Notes: generated by a model not told the origin, from the letters alone. Shown: positions 8,304 through 18,764, counted from the first letter of the stretch. The stretch is 64,000 nucleotides of DNA from Cytobacillus praedii (GCF_001439605.1 NZ_LMBX01000011.1:71063-135062); one strand, 5' to 3'. Made by a program: numbers and translations.

Positions 8304-9266
8304 ATGAAGTTAAAAATGATGTATTCATTTTTGAATTCAGATTTAACGATTATTGAAGAAGCACTTGAGGAGACAGTTCAAGCAGAGTCTCCTTTATTGC
8401 ATCAAGCATCCTTGCATTTATTAAAAGCCGGGGGAAAACGAATCCGCCCAGTTTTTGTTTTGCTAGCTGGAAAGTTTGGAAATTATGATATCAGCAGAAT
8501 AAAAAATGTTGCTGTATCGCTCGAACTTATTCATATGGCCTCACTTGTTCATGATGATGTCATTGATGATGCTGAACTAAGAAGGGGCAAACCTACGATA
8601 AAGGCAAAATGGGATAATCGCATTGCAATGTATACGGGGGATTATATATTTGCACGCGCGCTTGAGTTAATGACTAAGATTGAAAAGCCATTTGCTCATC
8701 AAATTTTAGCGAATACTTTAGTTGAGCTATGTATTGGTGAAATTGAGCAAATTAAAGATAAATATAATTTTGATCAAAATGTACGTAACTATTTTCGCCG
8801 GATAAAAAGAAAAACAGCGATTTTAATTGCTGTCAGCTGTCAGCTAGGGGCGATTGCAGCTGATGTTTCCGATGATGTACATAAAAAGCTTTACCGATTT
8901 GGCTATTATGTTGGAATGTCCTATCAGATTATTGATGATGTGCTTGATTTCACTGGTACTGAGAAACAGCTTGGAAAGCCAGCTGGTGGTGATCTCCACC
9001 AAGGCAATATTACACTTCCTGTTTTATTCGCAATGAAAAATGAGGAAATCCGCGAAAAGATTAAAAAGGTACATGCCGCGACAGAGCGTGAGGAAATAGA
9101 ACATATTATTTCCTTGATTAAGGATTCCGGTGCAATTGAAAAGTCATTGAAGGTAAGTGACAATTACTTAAATAAAGCGCTTGAAATCTTAAATGAACTT
9201 CCTCATAATCGAGCAAAGAAAACACTAAGAGATATTGCTAATATGATTGGTAAACGGAAGTTTTAA
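8304..9266 (+). CDS. hepT: Heptaprenyl diphosphate synthase component 2 (catalytic)
   Basis: HepT condenses isopentenyl diphosphate units onto farnesyl diphosphate to give C35 heptaprenyl diphosphate, together with HepS. It has both aspartate-rich motifs of trans-prenyltransferases: DDVIDD at 84–89 and DDVLD at 211–215, plus GGKRIRP at 43–49. The sequence ends IGKRKF like B. subtilis HepT. I place the start at ATG 8304 (320 aa), with GGGTGAG at 8290–8296 upstream; an in-frame TTG-less extension to 8220 exists but has no conserved sequence. It is the last gene of the hepS–menG–hepT unit. Confidence 0.94.
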   Translation: MKLKMMYSFLNSDLTIIEEALEETVQAESPLLHQASLHLLKAGGKRIRPVFVLLAGKFGNYDISRIKNVAVSLELIHMASLVHDDVIDDAELRRGKPTIKAKWDNRIAMYTGDYIFARALELMTKIEKPFAHQILANTLVELCIGEIEQIKDKYNFDQNVRNYFRRIKRKTAILIAVSCQLGAIAADVSDDVHKKLYRFGYYVGMSYQIIDDVLDFTGTEKQLGKPAGGDLHQGNITLPVLFAMKNEEIREKIKKVHAATEREEIEHIISLIKDSGAIEKSLKVSDNYLNKALEILNELPHNRAKKTLRDIANMIGKRKF

Positions 9267-9371
9267 ACGCTGATTTCCGAAAATATTGCTAAATTATCAA
9301 AAAAATGTTACTATTTTCATGGGTTGTCTTCTTAGGTAATTCACTATACATATGTTTTAGGAGTGGAGATC

Positions 9372-9818
9372 ATGGAAAAAACATTTTTAATGGTAAAGCC
9401 TGATGGTGTTCAACGTAATTTAATTGGAGAGATTGTCTCTCGTTTTGAAAAGAAAGGGTTTCAACTTGTAGGCGGTAAGCTTATGAGCATTCCGCAAGCG
9501 CTTGCAGAAGAGCATTACGGTGAACATAAAGAGCGCCCATTCTTTGGTGAATTAGTTGACTTTATTACTTCTGGACCTGTATTTGCAATGGTTTGGGAAG
9601 GTGAAAATGTTATCGCAACAGCACGTCAAATGATGGGAACAACTAATCCTAAAGATGCAGCACCAGGAACAATCAGGGGTGACTTTGGAGTTACAGTTGG
9701 TAAGAACATCATTCATGGTTCTGATTCACCTGCAAGTGCTGAGCGAGAAATCGGTCTATTCTTTAAAGAGGAAGAACTTGTAGAATATGCTAAACTAATG
9801 AATGAATGGATCAATTAA
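9372..9818 (+). CDS. ndk: Nucleoside diphosphate kinase
   Basis: Ndk transfers the gamma phosphate of ATP to other (d)NDPs through a phosphohistidine, balancing nucleotide pools. The 148 residues match the family. The active-site signature NIIHGSDSP contains the catalytic H115, and the N-terminal [13 protein letters not shown] is typical. The ATG at 9372 follows AGGAGTGGAG at 9359–9368. It lies between hepT and a strong terminator, as in B. subtilis, where cheR follows; here a regulator/exporter cluster intervenes. Confidence 0.98.
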   Translation: MEKTFLMVKPDGVQRNLIGEIVSRFEKKGFQLVGGKLMSIPQALAEEHYGEHKERPFFGELVDFITSGPVFAMVWEGENVIATARQMMGTTNPKDAAPGTIRGDFGVTVGKNIIHGSDSPASAEREIGLFFKEEELVEYAKLMNEWIN

Positions 9819-9830
9819 TGGATCTGTTTG

Positions 9831-9866
9831 AAAGCACTTGCTTATAGCGAGTGCTTTTTTCTTTTT
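9831..9866 (+). terminator. Rho-independent terminator after ndk
   Basis: Perfect 11-bp stem AAAGCACTTGC / GCGAGTGCTTT with a 5-nt loop, followed by T-rich sequence. Confidence 0.93.
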
Positions 9867-9966
9867 AGGTCGTTTATATACGTCTATTTTTGTATATTGA
9901 CCAATGTTATCCAATTTGTTACGTTAAATCCATCTTAAATTTTTTGAGTTGATGGGTGGAATAAAC

Positions 9967-11058
9967 TTGCTGTCTTTTTATATTCGTTTTATTCTTTTAA
10001 TCTTGATTTGGCTATTCATTCTTTTTTCTCCAGCAAAGAATACTGGCGTGTTTTTGCTGCTTTTTTGTGCTCTTTCTTTATCGCTTTATTTTCTTTTTCC
10101 TCTTTTTAAGAAAAAGCTGCCAATTACCTTAATCTTGTATGCCATTACATTCTTGTATGCATTTTACTTAGAAGAATCCCTCGTTCTCTTTTTCATATTA
10201 TTAATTATATTTTATACATTGGAGTCTGCATTTTATTTATCACCCAAATATTTTCGTAGTTTACTAATTGCTGTACATACTGTTTTGGTCATTTACTTAG
10301 TTGTAACAATGCATTCACCGAAAGGGATTCTGGCCGGTCTGTTAATTTTGGTTTTTCTCCTTTTTTGTGCTTTTTGGTACTTAAATACCCATTATTTTAA
10401 TTTCATTCATCAATCCCAATTATATGAACAGCTTATTGATGAATATAGAAAGGTAAAAAGATACGCAGCCAAAAATGAGAAAGCAGTACGAATGGAGGAA
10501 AGAACTCGAATCGCTAGAGAAATGCATGATTCGGTGGGGCATAAGCTGACTGCTTTAAGCATGCAGCTAGAAATCCTTCTTATAAATGAGAAAAATGACG
10601 TCCTTCAATCAATGAAGGAGATTGTTAATGAAAGTTTAGAAGAGACAAGAAAAGCAGTTAGGGCTTTAAACACTGACGATGTTGAAGGAATTTCTTCCGT
10701 TATTCAGTTAATAAGAAAACTGGAATCAGATAGTCACTTAAGAGTACATTTTACAACAAAGCAGGGGGCTTTAAGCCTCACTTTATCTAATCGAAACAGT
10801 ATTATTTTATACCGGGTTTTACAGGAATCCTTAACAAATGCGATGAAATATGGACAATCTAGGGAAGTATTTGTCACATTGGGAACAAATGCACTAGGAC
10901 ATTTATACTTTGATATAAGAAATTCATATGATCATATAAAGCCATTTCATGAAGGCTTCGGGCTGAAAAATATGAGACAAAGGGTAGAAGAAGCGGGTGG
11001 TACACTCAGCATCTATCAAATCGATCATACCTTTATTACTGAAGGGTCATTGCCATAA
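9967..11058 (+). CDS. NarL/DesK-type sensor histidine kinase (LnrJ-like)
   Basis: A membrane sensor kinase with five or six hydrophobic helices in roughly the first 145 residues and almost no extracellular domain. A short coiled-coil linker follows. The HisKA_3 dimerisation box ERTRIAREMHDSVGHKL carries the phosphorylated histidine (about H187), and the ATPase domain has the N box LQESLTNAMKYG and G-rich GFGLKNMRQR. The architecture fits intramembrane sensors such as LiaS, DesK and LnrJ. The start is uncertain: I prefer TTG 9967, 8 nt after GGTGG, over TTG 9949, which has no Shine–Dalgarno. The response regulator follows after 13 nt. The linked ABC-2 exporter suggests that it senses a membrane-active compound. 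Confidence 0.85.
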   Translation: MLSFYIRFILLILIWLFILFSPAKNTGVFLLLFCALSLSLYFLFPLFKKKLPITLILYAITFLYAFYLEESLVLFFILLIIFYTLESAFYLSPKYFRSLLIAVHTVLVIYLVVTMHSPKGILAGLLILVFLLFCAFWYLNTHYFNFIHQSQLYEQLIDEYRKVKRYAAKNEKAVRMEERTRIAREMHDSVGHKLTALSMQLEILLINEKNDVLQSMKEIVNESLEETRKAVRALNTDDVEGISSVIQLIRKLESDSHLRVHFTTKQGALSLTLSNRNSIILYRVLQESLTNAMKYGQSREVFVTLGTNALGHLYFDIRNSYDHIKPFHEGFGLKNMRQRVEEAGGTLSIYQIDHTFITEGSLP

Positions 11059-11071
11059 AGGAGAGATAAAA

Positions 11072-11704
11072 TTGATTCGTGTATTAATAGTAGAAGATCA
11101 GAGCATCGTCCGCCAAGGGTTAAAAATGATTCTTGAACAAAATGAGCAATTTACTGTTGTTGGAGAAGCAGAAAATGGCTTAGATGCGATTGTTTATTTA
11201 GAAAATCATCTTGTTGATGTTGCTTTAATTGATATACGGATGCCGAAGATGAATGGGATTGAGGCTGCCCACAAAATTAAAGTAAGATGGCCTAATATTA
11301 AGATCTTAATCCTTACTACTTTTAATGATGAAGAATATGCACTTCAGGCTTTAAAGCTAGGTGTAGATGGTTTTCTATTAAAAACTTCCGATGGGCAAAA
11401 ATTAATTAGTTCAATAAATAGCTGTCTCGAAGGCGGGATGGCCTTACATGAACAGGTAGCAGCAAAGGTTTTGCCAAGACTATTGGAAAAACCAGAGGCT
11501 GATTCGATTGACGTACATTTAACACCAAGAGAGTTTGAGATTACAAAGCTAGTTGGGAGAGGAAAGACAAATAAGGAAATTGCCAATGAACTATACTTGT
11601 CGGTTGGAACAGTGAAAAATCATCTAACACAAATTTTGCAAAAGCTTGATGTAAGAGATCGCACTCAGCTAGCAATCTTCGCCATTAAGCATGATCTTTT
11701 ATAA
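11072..11704 (+). CDS. NarL/FixJ-family response regulator (LnrK-like)
   Basis: A 210-residue transcription regulator. The N-terminal receiver domain has acidic residues in VEDQ (8–10), the phosphorylation site D54 in LIDIRMP and the conserved K104 in LLKTSDG. The C-terminal LuxR-type helix-turn-helix (about 150–195, LTPREFEITKLVGRGKTNKEIA) binds DNA. I chose TTG 11072 because AAAGGAGAG at 11057–11066 lies just upstream and overlaps the kinase stop; the longer frame from 10997 lies within the kinase gene. A terminator follows, so kinase and regulator form a two-gene operon separate from the exporter genes they probably control. Confidence 0.93.
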   Translation: MIRVLIVEDQSIVRQGLKMILEQNEQFTVVGEAENGLDAIVYLENHLVDVALIDIRMPKMNGIEAAHKIKVRWPNIKILILTTFNDEEYALQALKLGVDGFLLKTSDGQKLISSINSCLEGGMALHEQVAAKVLPRLLEKPEADSIDVHLTPREFEITKLVGRGKTNKEIANELYLSVGTVKNHLTQILQKLDVRDRTQLAIFAIKHDLL

Positions 11705-11723
11705 GCATATATTTTGATTATTG

Positions 11724-11750
11724 AGTTATGTCAATTGACATAGCTTTTTT
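11724..11750 (+). terminator. Rho-independent terminator after the regulator
   Basis: AGTTATGTC-AATT-GACATAGCT forms a nearly perfect stem and runs into TTTTT. Confidence 0.85.
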
Positions 11751-11779
11751 AACTATATAGAAAATTTTCAACTGGATGA

Positions 11780-12030
11780 AATGAATAACTTTGCGCCAGG
11801 CTGGTCTGCGTACGGTACCAGAGGAGAGATTCGGCAGCATACAACATCGCATGAAGATAAACGGAAGCTTACGGGAGGAGCGCCTATCGCCTATCAAACT
11901 TCAGGCCCACTCCCTACGATCAGTTCGATTGTGCTTATTGTGTCTTCTTTATCGAAAGAACCGGCACTTCTGCGTTTGTACGAAGATGATCATGGCACTT
12001 GTACATTTTTATGACAAGGAAAATGACTTA
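11780..12030. other. GC-richer non-coding block before the exporter operon
   Basis: This 250-bp stretch is clearly richer in G+C than the AT-rich sequence on both sides. It contains a short direct repeat (GCCTATCGCCTATC near 11884). Frames of 77 and 83 codons are open on the plus strand, but neither has a Shine–Dalgarno or a recognisable product, and they overlap each other. It could be a remnant of an inserted element or a regulatory leader of the exporter operon. Confidence 0.4.
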
Positions 12031-12121
12031 GGTCATGGATAAAATGTTTTTTTGTGACTTAGGGCAGTGCAGGAAGTTTTAAATTATTTCTATACTAATC
12101 AAGTACAAAGGAGGGAATATC

Positions 12122-13054
12122 ATGTTAGAAGTGGTTGAGCTATCTAAGCATTATAAAAATAAAAAGGCAGTAAAAGGGGTTAACCTGTATTTAGAAAAGG
12201 GAGAGACGGTTGGTTTGCTTGGACCAAATGGTGCCGGAAAATCTACAACGATATCCCTAATCTCATCGTTGGTAAATCCTACGAGCGGGGATGTTCGTCT
12301 TAAAAATGAAAGTATTTTAAGGAATCCGGAGAAAATTAGAAATATTCTTGGCGTAGTCCCTCAAGATATTGCATTGTACATGGATTTAACAGCAAAAGAG
12401 AATCTTGAGTTTTTTGGAAGAATACACCGGATTAAAAAAAAGGAATTGCAGAGAAGAGTAGATGAAGTATTAGATATTATTGGACTGCAAGATCGAAAAA
12501 AGGATTTGGTAAAAACTTTCTCGGGTGGGATGAAAAGACGCTTAAATATTGGTGTTGCCTTGCTTCATGAGCCCGAATTGATCATTATGGATGAGCCGAC
12601 AGTCGGTATTGACCCTCAATCAAGGAACTATATCCTTGAAACGGTCAAAAGATTAAATGTGGAAAAGAATATTACTGTATTGTATACAAGCCACTATATG
12701 GAGGAAGTAGAGTATTTATGTGACCGTATTTATATTATGGACCATGGAGAGGTGATTGCAGCAGGCACGAAGGAGGAAATAAAGTCCATTTTATCTGCAG
12801 AACAATCCATTGCAATAAAAGTAGAAATCTTGAAGGGGGAATATCTGCAGCTTTTGCAAGCACTTCCAAATGTAAAAAATATATCGGTTCAAGACCCTGC
12901 AATTACTTTAATTGTCCCTAAAAAGGTAAATATTCTAAAAGACCTTTTCAAATTAGCGGAAGAAACAAAAACGAATATTATTTCTGTTCATATTGAAACG
13001 CCCACTTTGGAAGATGTGTTCCTCCATTTAACAGGAAGGCAATTAAGGGATTAG
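12122..13054 (+). CDS. ABC exporter ATP-binding protein (LnrL-like)
   Basis: The nucleotide-binding subunit of an ABC-2 type exporter. Walker A GPNGAGKST is at 34–42, the ABC signature FSGGMKRR at 133–140, Walker B LIIMDEPT at 153–160, and the H-loop in YTSHYMEEVE. A further 90 residues after the core are typical of DrrA/CcmA-type drug and natural-product exporters. The length, 310 residues, is very close to B. subtilis LnrL/YfiL. AAGGAGGG precedes the ATG. Two permease genes follow within 12 nt and by overlap. The kinase–regulator pair immediately upstream is the likely controller. Confidence 0.9.
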   Translation: MLEVVELSKHYKNKKAVKGVNLYLEKGETVGLLGPNGAGKSTTISLISSLVNPTSGDVRLKNESILRNPEKIRNILGVVPQDIALYMDLTAKENLEFFGRIHRIKKKELQRRVDEVLDIIGLQDRKKDLVKTFSGGMKRRLNIGVALLHEPELIIMDEPTVGIDPQSRNYILETVKRLNVEKNITVLYTSHYMEEVEYLCDRIYIMDHGEVIAAGTKEEIKSILSAEQSIAIKVEILKGEYLQLLQALPNVKNISVQDPAITLIVPKKVNILKDLFKLAEETKTNIISVHIETPTLEDVFLHLTGRQLRD

Positions 13055-13066
13055 GGGGGAGCGAAA

Positions 13067-14329
13067 ATGATTACTCAATTAATTAAAAAAGAATTGCTTA
13101 TGGTATGGAGAAGACCACGCGAATTAGTAATCCTCCTCTTTATGCCTTTCGTACTCATCACTATTTTAGGAGCTGCATTAGGATCAATTATTGATGGGGA
13201 AGCTCCAGATCTGAATATTAAACTTGCGGTTATTCAAAAGGATGATATCGCCCACGGAGAAGAAAAAATAATTAAAAAGATGGAAAGCTTGCCTCTCTCT
13301 CCTGAAGAAAAAACTGGGGCAATTGAGGGGATAAAAAGCCTCAATCCCATAAGAATATTGCTTGAGGACGTATTTGCAAGCGAAGAATTTAAAGAAAGTA
13401 TTCAAGTAACAGAAATGGAAAGTATGCCATCTGATAAAGAAGCTCTTAAATATAGTGGAGTTCTTGAAATTCCAGCAGGCTTTACGGAACAGTTTTATCT
13501 TCATGCCTTTTTCAATGAAGAGGAAGTCCCTAAATTAAATCTTAAGCTTAATGAATCAAACACACTTGAGGGCGGGGTGTTAAAAGATATATTTACCTCT
13601 TTTCAAGAAGATATTTCTCTATGGTCAGTACTGCCATCAATGGGAATTGATCCTGAAAAGCTGCAAAACAGTTTCATTTCTAAAGTGGGAAACACCGAGA
13701 CGGTAACGAAGACTAAGCCAATTAATGCTGTCAGCTATTATGCAATTGGGATGTGCGTGATGTTTATGTTTTACGTAGCAGGGAATTCGGCATCAATGGC
13801 ATTAGAAGAAAAGGAAAGCCAGATTTATGGACGTATTTTGTTAGCAAACGTACCCGTACCGATATTTTTTATTGGCATTTTCGTTTCAACGATTATTATC
13901 ACTTTTGTCCAAATGAATATATTGTTTGGCTTATCGGCACTAATCCATGGTGTAAGCTGGCCGAATGTGATTGATTATTTTGTTGTTACTTTTATATTAA
14001 GTGTAATGGTAGGAGGGTTTGCTGTTTTTATTTCGGCTATTAATTACCGTTCCAATTCAAGAAGTGCAACGCAAATATTTTCGAGCTTTTTCATTCCAAT
14101 TATAGCTTTTGTTGGTGGAAGTTTTATTCCAGTATCACAAATCGGTGGTTTTTTTGAAATTATTTCTCAATATTCACCAGGCGGGGCCGGGATTTCTGCT
14201 TACTATAAAATCATGCAAGGATTTCCTTTAAGTGACGTATCTGGTCAATTGTTGTCTGTGGCGATAACAACTGTCTTATTATTACTGTTGGCATTTTTGA
14301 TCCAGCCGAGAAGAGGTGAAGCGATATGA
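13067..14329 (+). CDS. ABC-2 type permease subunit (LnrM-like)
   Basis: A 420-residue membrane protein of the ABC-2 permease fold. One helix lies at about 20–45 (ELVILLFMPFVLITILGAALG), followed by a large extracytoplasmic domain to about 220 and then five or six helices. Between the helices it has the intracellular coupling segment SASMALEEKESQIYGRILLANVP. The GTG-free start ATG 13067 follows AGGGGGGAGCG, 12 nt after the ATPase gene. The overall plan and operon position match LnrM/YfiM of the linearmycin-resistance exporter; the substrate here cannot be read from the sequence. Confidence 0.87.
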   Translation: MITQLIKKELLMVWRRPRELVILLFMPFVLITILGAALGSIIDGEAPDLNIKLAVIQKDDIAHGEEKIIKKMESLPLSPEEKTGAIEGIKSLNPIRILLEDVFASEEFKESIQVTEMESMPSDKEALKYSGVLEIPAGFTEQFYLHAFFNEEEVPKLNLKLNESNTLEGGVLKDIFTSFQEDISLWSVLPSMGIDPEKLQNSFISKVGNTETVTKTKPINAVSYYAIGMCVMFMFYVAGNSASMALEEKESQIYGRILLANVPVPIFFIGIFVSTIIITFVQMNILFGLSALIHGVSWPNVIDYFVVTFILSVMVGGFAVFISAINYRSNSRSATQIFSSFFIPIIAFVGGSFIPVSQIGGFFEIISQYSPGGAGISAYYKIMQGFPLSDVSGQLLSVAITTVLLLLLAFLIQPRRGEAI

Positions 14330-15423
14330 GAGGAATCGTATGGGCAAATTTTCGCATGCTTCTTAGGAAGCCAGGTGCATTTATTGCAACGACAATTATT
14401 TGCATCGCATTTGCCTATTTATTAGGAAAGTCATCCTTCACAAAAGTTGAAGTTCCTGTGTATAGTTCTTTGCCGGAGGAAGAAGTAAATAGTATCATTG
14501 AAGAACTCAATAAGGGAGATGCATTTGAATTTATAGTTGAAGATGAAAAAGAGGTAAAGAACAAAGTTGCTGCAGGCAGTGCAGAAGCCGGTGTTCTGCT
14601 TGAAGGTAGTTCCTTTACTTTATTTCAAGTGGGCAATACTGAAAATTTTCATTTAATCAATCAATATATGGAGAGGTATTATGTAAAAAGATTAAAAGAA
14701 AAAGCAGTCATTGACCTTGCTGCTGATTCAAATCAAGCATTTGAAAAAATCACCGAAGTGAATGGAAATCAGCTTTTCCAGCTTTCCGTGGCATCATTTT
14801 CTGATGAAAATCAATGGGTTTATGACCCAGGACTCCAATCATTATTTGGATTTGCCCTGTTCTTTTCCATTTATACCGTTGCGTTTAACGTAGTTGAAAT
14901 ATTGCGGGAAAAACAATTGGGGATATGGGATAGGCTAATTCTGTCTTCTACCTCAAAGATAGAGATGTATGTAGGGAATTTACTTTATTGCTTTCTTATC
15001 GGATATATACAGATTGCCCTAATATTTGTCGTTTTTAAATACGGTGCAGGAGTGGACTTTTATGGTTCGTTCGGAAAAACTTTAATCCTGATTATCCCTT
15101 ATTTATTTTCAATTGTCGCATTATCCATATTTTTAACAGGAATCGTTAAAACAATCGGGCAATTTAATGCATTAGTTCCGTTAATAAGTGTGAGCTTTGC
15201 TATGCTTGGGGGGGCATATTGGCCAATTGAAATCATTACCTCTGATACACTATTAACCATTTCAAAGGCTATCCCCATTACATATGGGATGGAGCTTTTA
15301 AAAGGGGCAACCATTTCAGGCTTATCGTATAGCGAATTATTATATCCGATTTCTATTTTAATTTTAATGGGTGTAGTCATGATGGGGATTGGAATTCGTT
15401 TAATGGAAAGAAGGCATGTATAG
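14326..15423 (+). CDS. ABC-2 type permease subunit (LnrN-like)
   Basis: The second 365-residue membrane subunit, paralogous in plan to its neighbour: one N-terminal helix (about 18–33), an extracytoplasmic domain, then helices from about 170 onward with the coupling motif REKQLGIWDRLILSS. Its ATG overlaps the preceding stop (ATGA), indicating translational coupling and likely equal amounts of the two permeases. It corresponds to LnrN/YfiN. A 112-bp gap and no clear terminator separate it from cheR. Confidence 0.87.
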   Translation: MRGIVWANFRMLLRKPGAFIATTIICIAFAYLLGKSSFTKVEVPVYSSLPEEEVNSIIEELNKGDAFEFIVEDEKEVKNKVAAGSAEAGVLLEGSSFTLFQVGNTENFHLINQYMERYYVKRLKEKAVIDLAADSNQAFEKITEVNGNQLFQLSVASFSDENQWVYDPGLQSLFGFALFFSIYTVAFNVVEILREKQLGIWDRLILSSTSKIEMYVGNLLYCFLIGYIQIALIFVVFKYGAGVDFYGSFGKTLILIIPYLFSIVALSIFLTGIVKTIGQFNALVPLISVSFAMLGGAYWPIEIITSDTLLTISKAIPITYGMELLKGATISGLSYSELLYPISILILMGVVMMGIGIRLMERRHV

Positions 15424-15523
15424 GGGCATCCACACTTCCTGAAATTTTTCAACAAAATACACTCCAATTTGCTAAGAATTCAGCTATACTAGTAGTGTAT
15501 ATATGAAAAATAGCAATGAATAG

Positions 15524-16309
<786 letters not shown>

Positions 16310-16311
16310 CT

Positions 16312-16344
16312 GAGGACCTGGAGAAATCCAGCCTCTTTTTTTTT
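16312..16344 (+). terminator. Rho-independent terminator after cheR
   Basis: GAGGACCTGGA-GAAA-TCCAGCCTC (an internal bulge) is followed by nine T residues. Confidence 0.88.
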
Positions 16345-16505
16345 CATTGATTTGCTATTCTTTTTTGAGTAACCAGCTATTTCATGTTAAAATGCATTAA
16401 ATATAGAAATAAATTATAGGAATTTTCTTTTATTTACTATTTTTATTATTTATCCTATGTTATATTGGTACATAATCCTTTAATGAGTTGAAGGGGGAAA
16501 GAGTT

Positions 16506-17678
16506 TTGCGATACTTAACTTCGGGTGAATCCCATGGTCCGCAGCTGACGACCATTATTGAAGGGCTGCCAGCAGGTTTGCCATTACTTGATACAGATAT
16601 TAATTTTGAATTGGCGCGACGGCAAAAAGGCCATGGCAGAGGCAGAAGAATGCAAATTGAAAAAGACACTGTCCAAATTGTAGGTGGCATCAGACATGGC
16701 TATACGCTAGGATCGCCAGTTGGATTAGTTGTCGAAAATAACGACTGGAAGCATTGGACGAAAATAATGGGACAGGATCCGATTGCCCCAGATGAAGAGG
16801 AAGAAATCAAAAGAAAGATTACGCGTCCTCGCCCAGGACATGCTGACTTAAATGGTGCGCTAAAATATGGGCATCGGGATATGAGAAATGTTCTTGAGCG
16901 CTCATCGGCAAGGGAAACAACGGTGAGGGTAGCCGCAGGAGCTGTAGCTAAAAAATTATTAAAAGAACTTGGAATTGAAGTTGCTTCACATGTTATTGAA
17001 ATTGGTGGAGTGTCATCTGCTATTAAAGAATATGAATCTCTTGAAAAATTAAAAGAAATCACTGAAGACTCACCAGTAAGATGCCTTGATCCAGTCGCAG
17101 AAAAGAAGATGATGGATGCCATTGATGAAGCAAAACAACAAGGTGATTCTATTGGTGGAATTGTCGAGGTCATTGTCGAAGGAATGCCTCCTGGAGTAGG
17201 AAGCTATGTTCATTACGACAGAAAGCTTGATGCAAAACTAGCTAGTGGAATGATGAGCATCAATGCATTTAAGGGTGTTGAAATTGGCATCGGTTTTGAA
17301 GCAGCTAGTAAGCCTGGCAGTGAGGTACATGATGAAATTGCCTGGAGTGAGGAACGAGGCTATTATCGGAAAACCAATCGTTTAGGCGGGCTTGAGGGTG
17401 GGATGACTACGGGTATGCCAATTATTGTCAGAGGGGTAATGAAGCCAATTCCTACTCTTTATAAACCGCTTCAAAGCGTTGATATTGAATCAAAAGAACC
17501 GTTTTCAGCAAGCATAGAACGATCTGACAGCTGTGCTGTACCTGCCGCAGCAGTCGTTGCCGAAAATGTAATTGCATGGGAGCTTGCAGCAGCACTAGTT
17601 GATCAATTTTACTCAGATCGTTTGCAAACATTGAAGGAGACAGTTGATAAGCAAAGAGCTTTTGCAAGGGAGTTTTAA
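16506..17678 (+). CDS. aroF: Chorismate synthase
   Basis: This is the last step of the shikimate pathway: 5-enolpyruvylshikimate 3-phosphate to chorismate, needing reduced flavin. It is called aroF in B. subtilis and aroC elsewhere. The family signatures GESHGPQL (near the N-terminus), GHGRGRRM and [30 protein letters not shown] are present. The TTG at 16506 gives [11 protein letters not shown] and 390 residues, identical in length to B. subtilis AroF; AAGGGGGAAAG lies 8 nt upstream. Transcription probably starts at an extended -10 near 16458. The aroB start follows 1 nt after the stop. Confidence 0.97.
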   Translation: MRYLTSGESHGPQLTTIIEGLPAGLPLLDTDINFELARRQKGHGRGRRMQIEKDTVQIVGGIRHGYTLGSPVGLVVENNDWKHWTKIMGQDPIAPDEEEEIKRKITRPRPGHADLNGALKYGHRDMRNVLERSSARETTVRVAAGAVAKKLLKELGIEVASHVIEIGGVSSAIKEYESLEKLKEITEDSPVRCLDPVAEKKMMDAIDEAKQQGDSIGGIVEVIVEGMPPGVGSYVHYDRKLDAKLASGMMSINAFKGVEIGIGFEAASKPGSEVHDEIAWSEERGYYRKTNRLGGLEGGMTTGMPIIVRGVMKPIPTLYKPLQSVDIESKEPFSASIERSDSCAVPAAAVVAENVIAWELAAALVDQFYSDRLQTLKETVDKQRAFAREF

Positions 17679-17679
17679 T

Positions 17680-18762
17680 ATGAAACAAATTTCTATTCAA
17701 ACAGCTTCAAAAACATATCCTGTTTTTGTTGGAACGGGTGTTATTAATCAATTACGAACATTTATTAATAATGCCTTCCCTTCCTTATCAAAAATAATGA
17801 TTATTACGGATGAAACAGTTGCCGATTTGTATTTATTTGACATCCAGCATGCGCTGGCAGATTTCCAAACAAGATCATGTATCGTACCAAGTGGAGAAAA
17901 GGCGAAAACGTTTGATGTGTATTATCAATGCTTAACTTTTGCACTTGAGAATAAGCTTGACAGGAAATCACTAGTCATTGCGTTTGGCGGAGGTGCAGTT
18001 GGGGATCTTGGAGGATTTGTTGCTTCTACTTTTATGAGGGGAATATCTTTTTTACAAGTGCCGACAACCATTCTTGCTCATGACAGTGCTGTAGGCGGGA
18101 AAGTAGCCATTAATCACCCTGCGGGAAAAAATATGATTGGTTCCTTCTATCAGCCAGAAGCTGTTTTTTATGACTTGAATTTTCTTGAATCCCTTCCATT
18201 ACATGAAAAAAGATCTGGCTTTGCTGAAGTAATTAAACATGGACTAATCCATGATTCATCCTTTTATTTCTGGCTACATAATCACATCTTTTCAATGGAA
18301 AAGCTAGCAGTGCCTGATTTAAGCTATATGCTTGCAAGAGGAATTGAGATTAAACGTGATTTTGTTTCTGTAGATGAAAGAGAGGCAGGTATTCGCGCTT
18401 TTCTCAATTTTGGTCATACACTTGCCCATGCGATTGAAGCTGAAGCAGGTTATGGCAAATGGACACATGGGGAAGCAGTAGCAGTTGGGATGTTATTTGC
18501 ATTGCAGCTAAGCAGGAAGAAAGCTGGTCTTTTATTTAACCATGAACACTTTAAAGGCTGGCTCAAGCAGCTGGGATATGTTACAGAACTTCCCAAAGAA
18601 TTTGCACTTAATAAATTACTAGACCGCATGAAGCAAGACAAAAAGTCGATCGATCAAAAAGTGAATTTTGTATTGTTAAAGGATATTGGCAGCCCCATTT
18701 CATATGAAATGACAGATGAAGAGTTATTAAATGAGCTGTATATATTTCAGAAGGGGGAATGA
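17680..18762 (+). CDS. aroB: 3-dehydroquinate synthase
   Basis: AroB cyclises DAHP to 3-dehydroquinate, the second shikimate step, using NAD and a divalent metal. The 360 residues match the family. The NAD-binding GGGAVGDLGGFVAS stretch, the FLQVPTTILAHDSAVGGKVAINHPAGKN signature, and the metal-site segments (E in GFAEVIKHG, H in NFGHTLAHAIE and THGEAV) are all seen. ATG 17680 was chosen because it gives the usual N-terminus and follows GGGAGTTTTAAT; an upstream in-frame extension overlaps aroF. It overlaps or abuts its neighbours, so it is part of one operon. Confidence 0.97.
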   Translation: MKQISIQTASKTYPVFVGTGVINQLRTFINNAFPSLSKIMIITDETVADLYLFDIQHALADFQTRSCIVPSGEKAKTFDVYYQCLTFALENKLDRKSLVIAFGGGAVGDLGGFVASTFMRGISFLQVPTTILAHDSAVGGKVAINHPAGKNMIGSFYQPEAVFYDLNFLESLPLHEKRSGFAEVIKHGLIHDSSFYFWLHNHIFSMEKLAVPDLSYMLARGIEIKRDFVSVDEREAGIRAFLNFGHTLAHAIEAEAGYGKWTHGEAVAVGMLFALQLSRKKAGLLFNHEHFKGWLKQLGYVTELPKEFALNKLLDRMKQDKKSIDQKVNFVLLKDIGSPISYEMTDEELLNELYIFQKGE

Positions 18763-18764
18763 TT

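Noticed and set aside
11781-12042. Two overlapping plus-strand frames of 77 and 83 codons
   Set aside because: No Shine–Dalgarno, no family resemblance, and they overlap each other in different frames.
13067-15423. BceAB-type bacitracin transporter
   Set aside because: The permeases are ABC-2 type and there are two of them; the kinase is NarL/DesK-type, not the BceS class.
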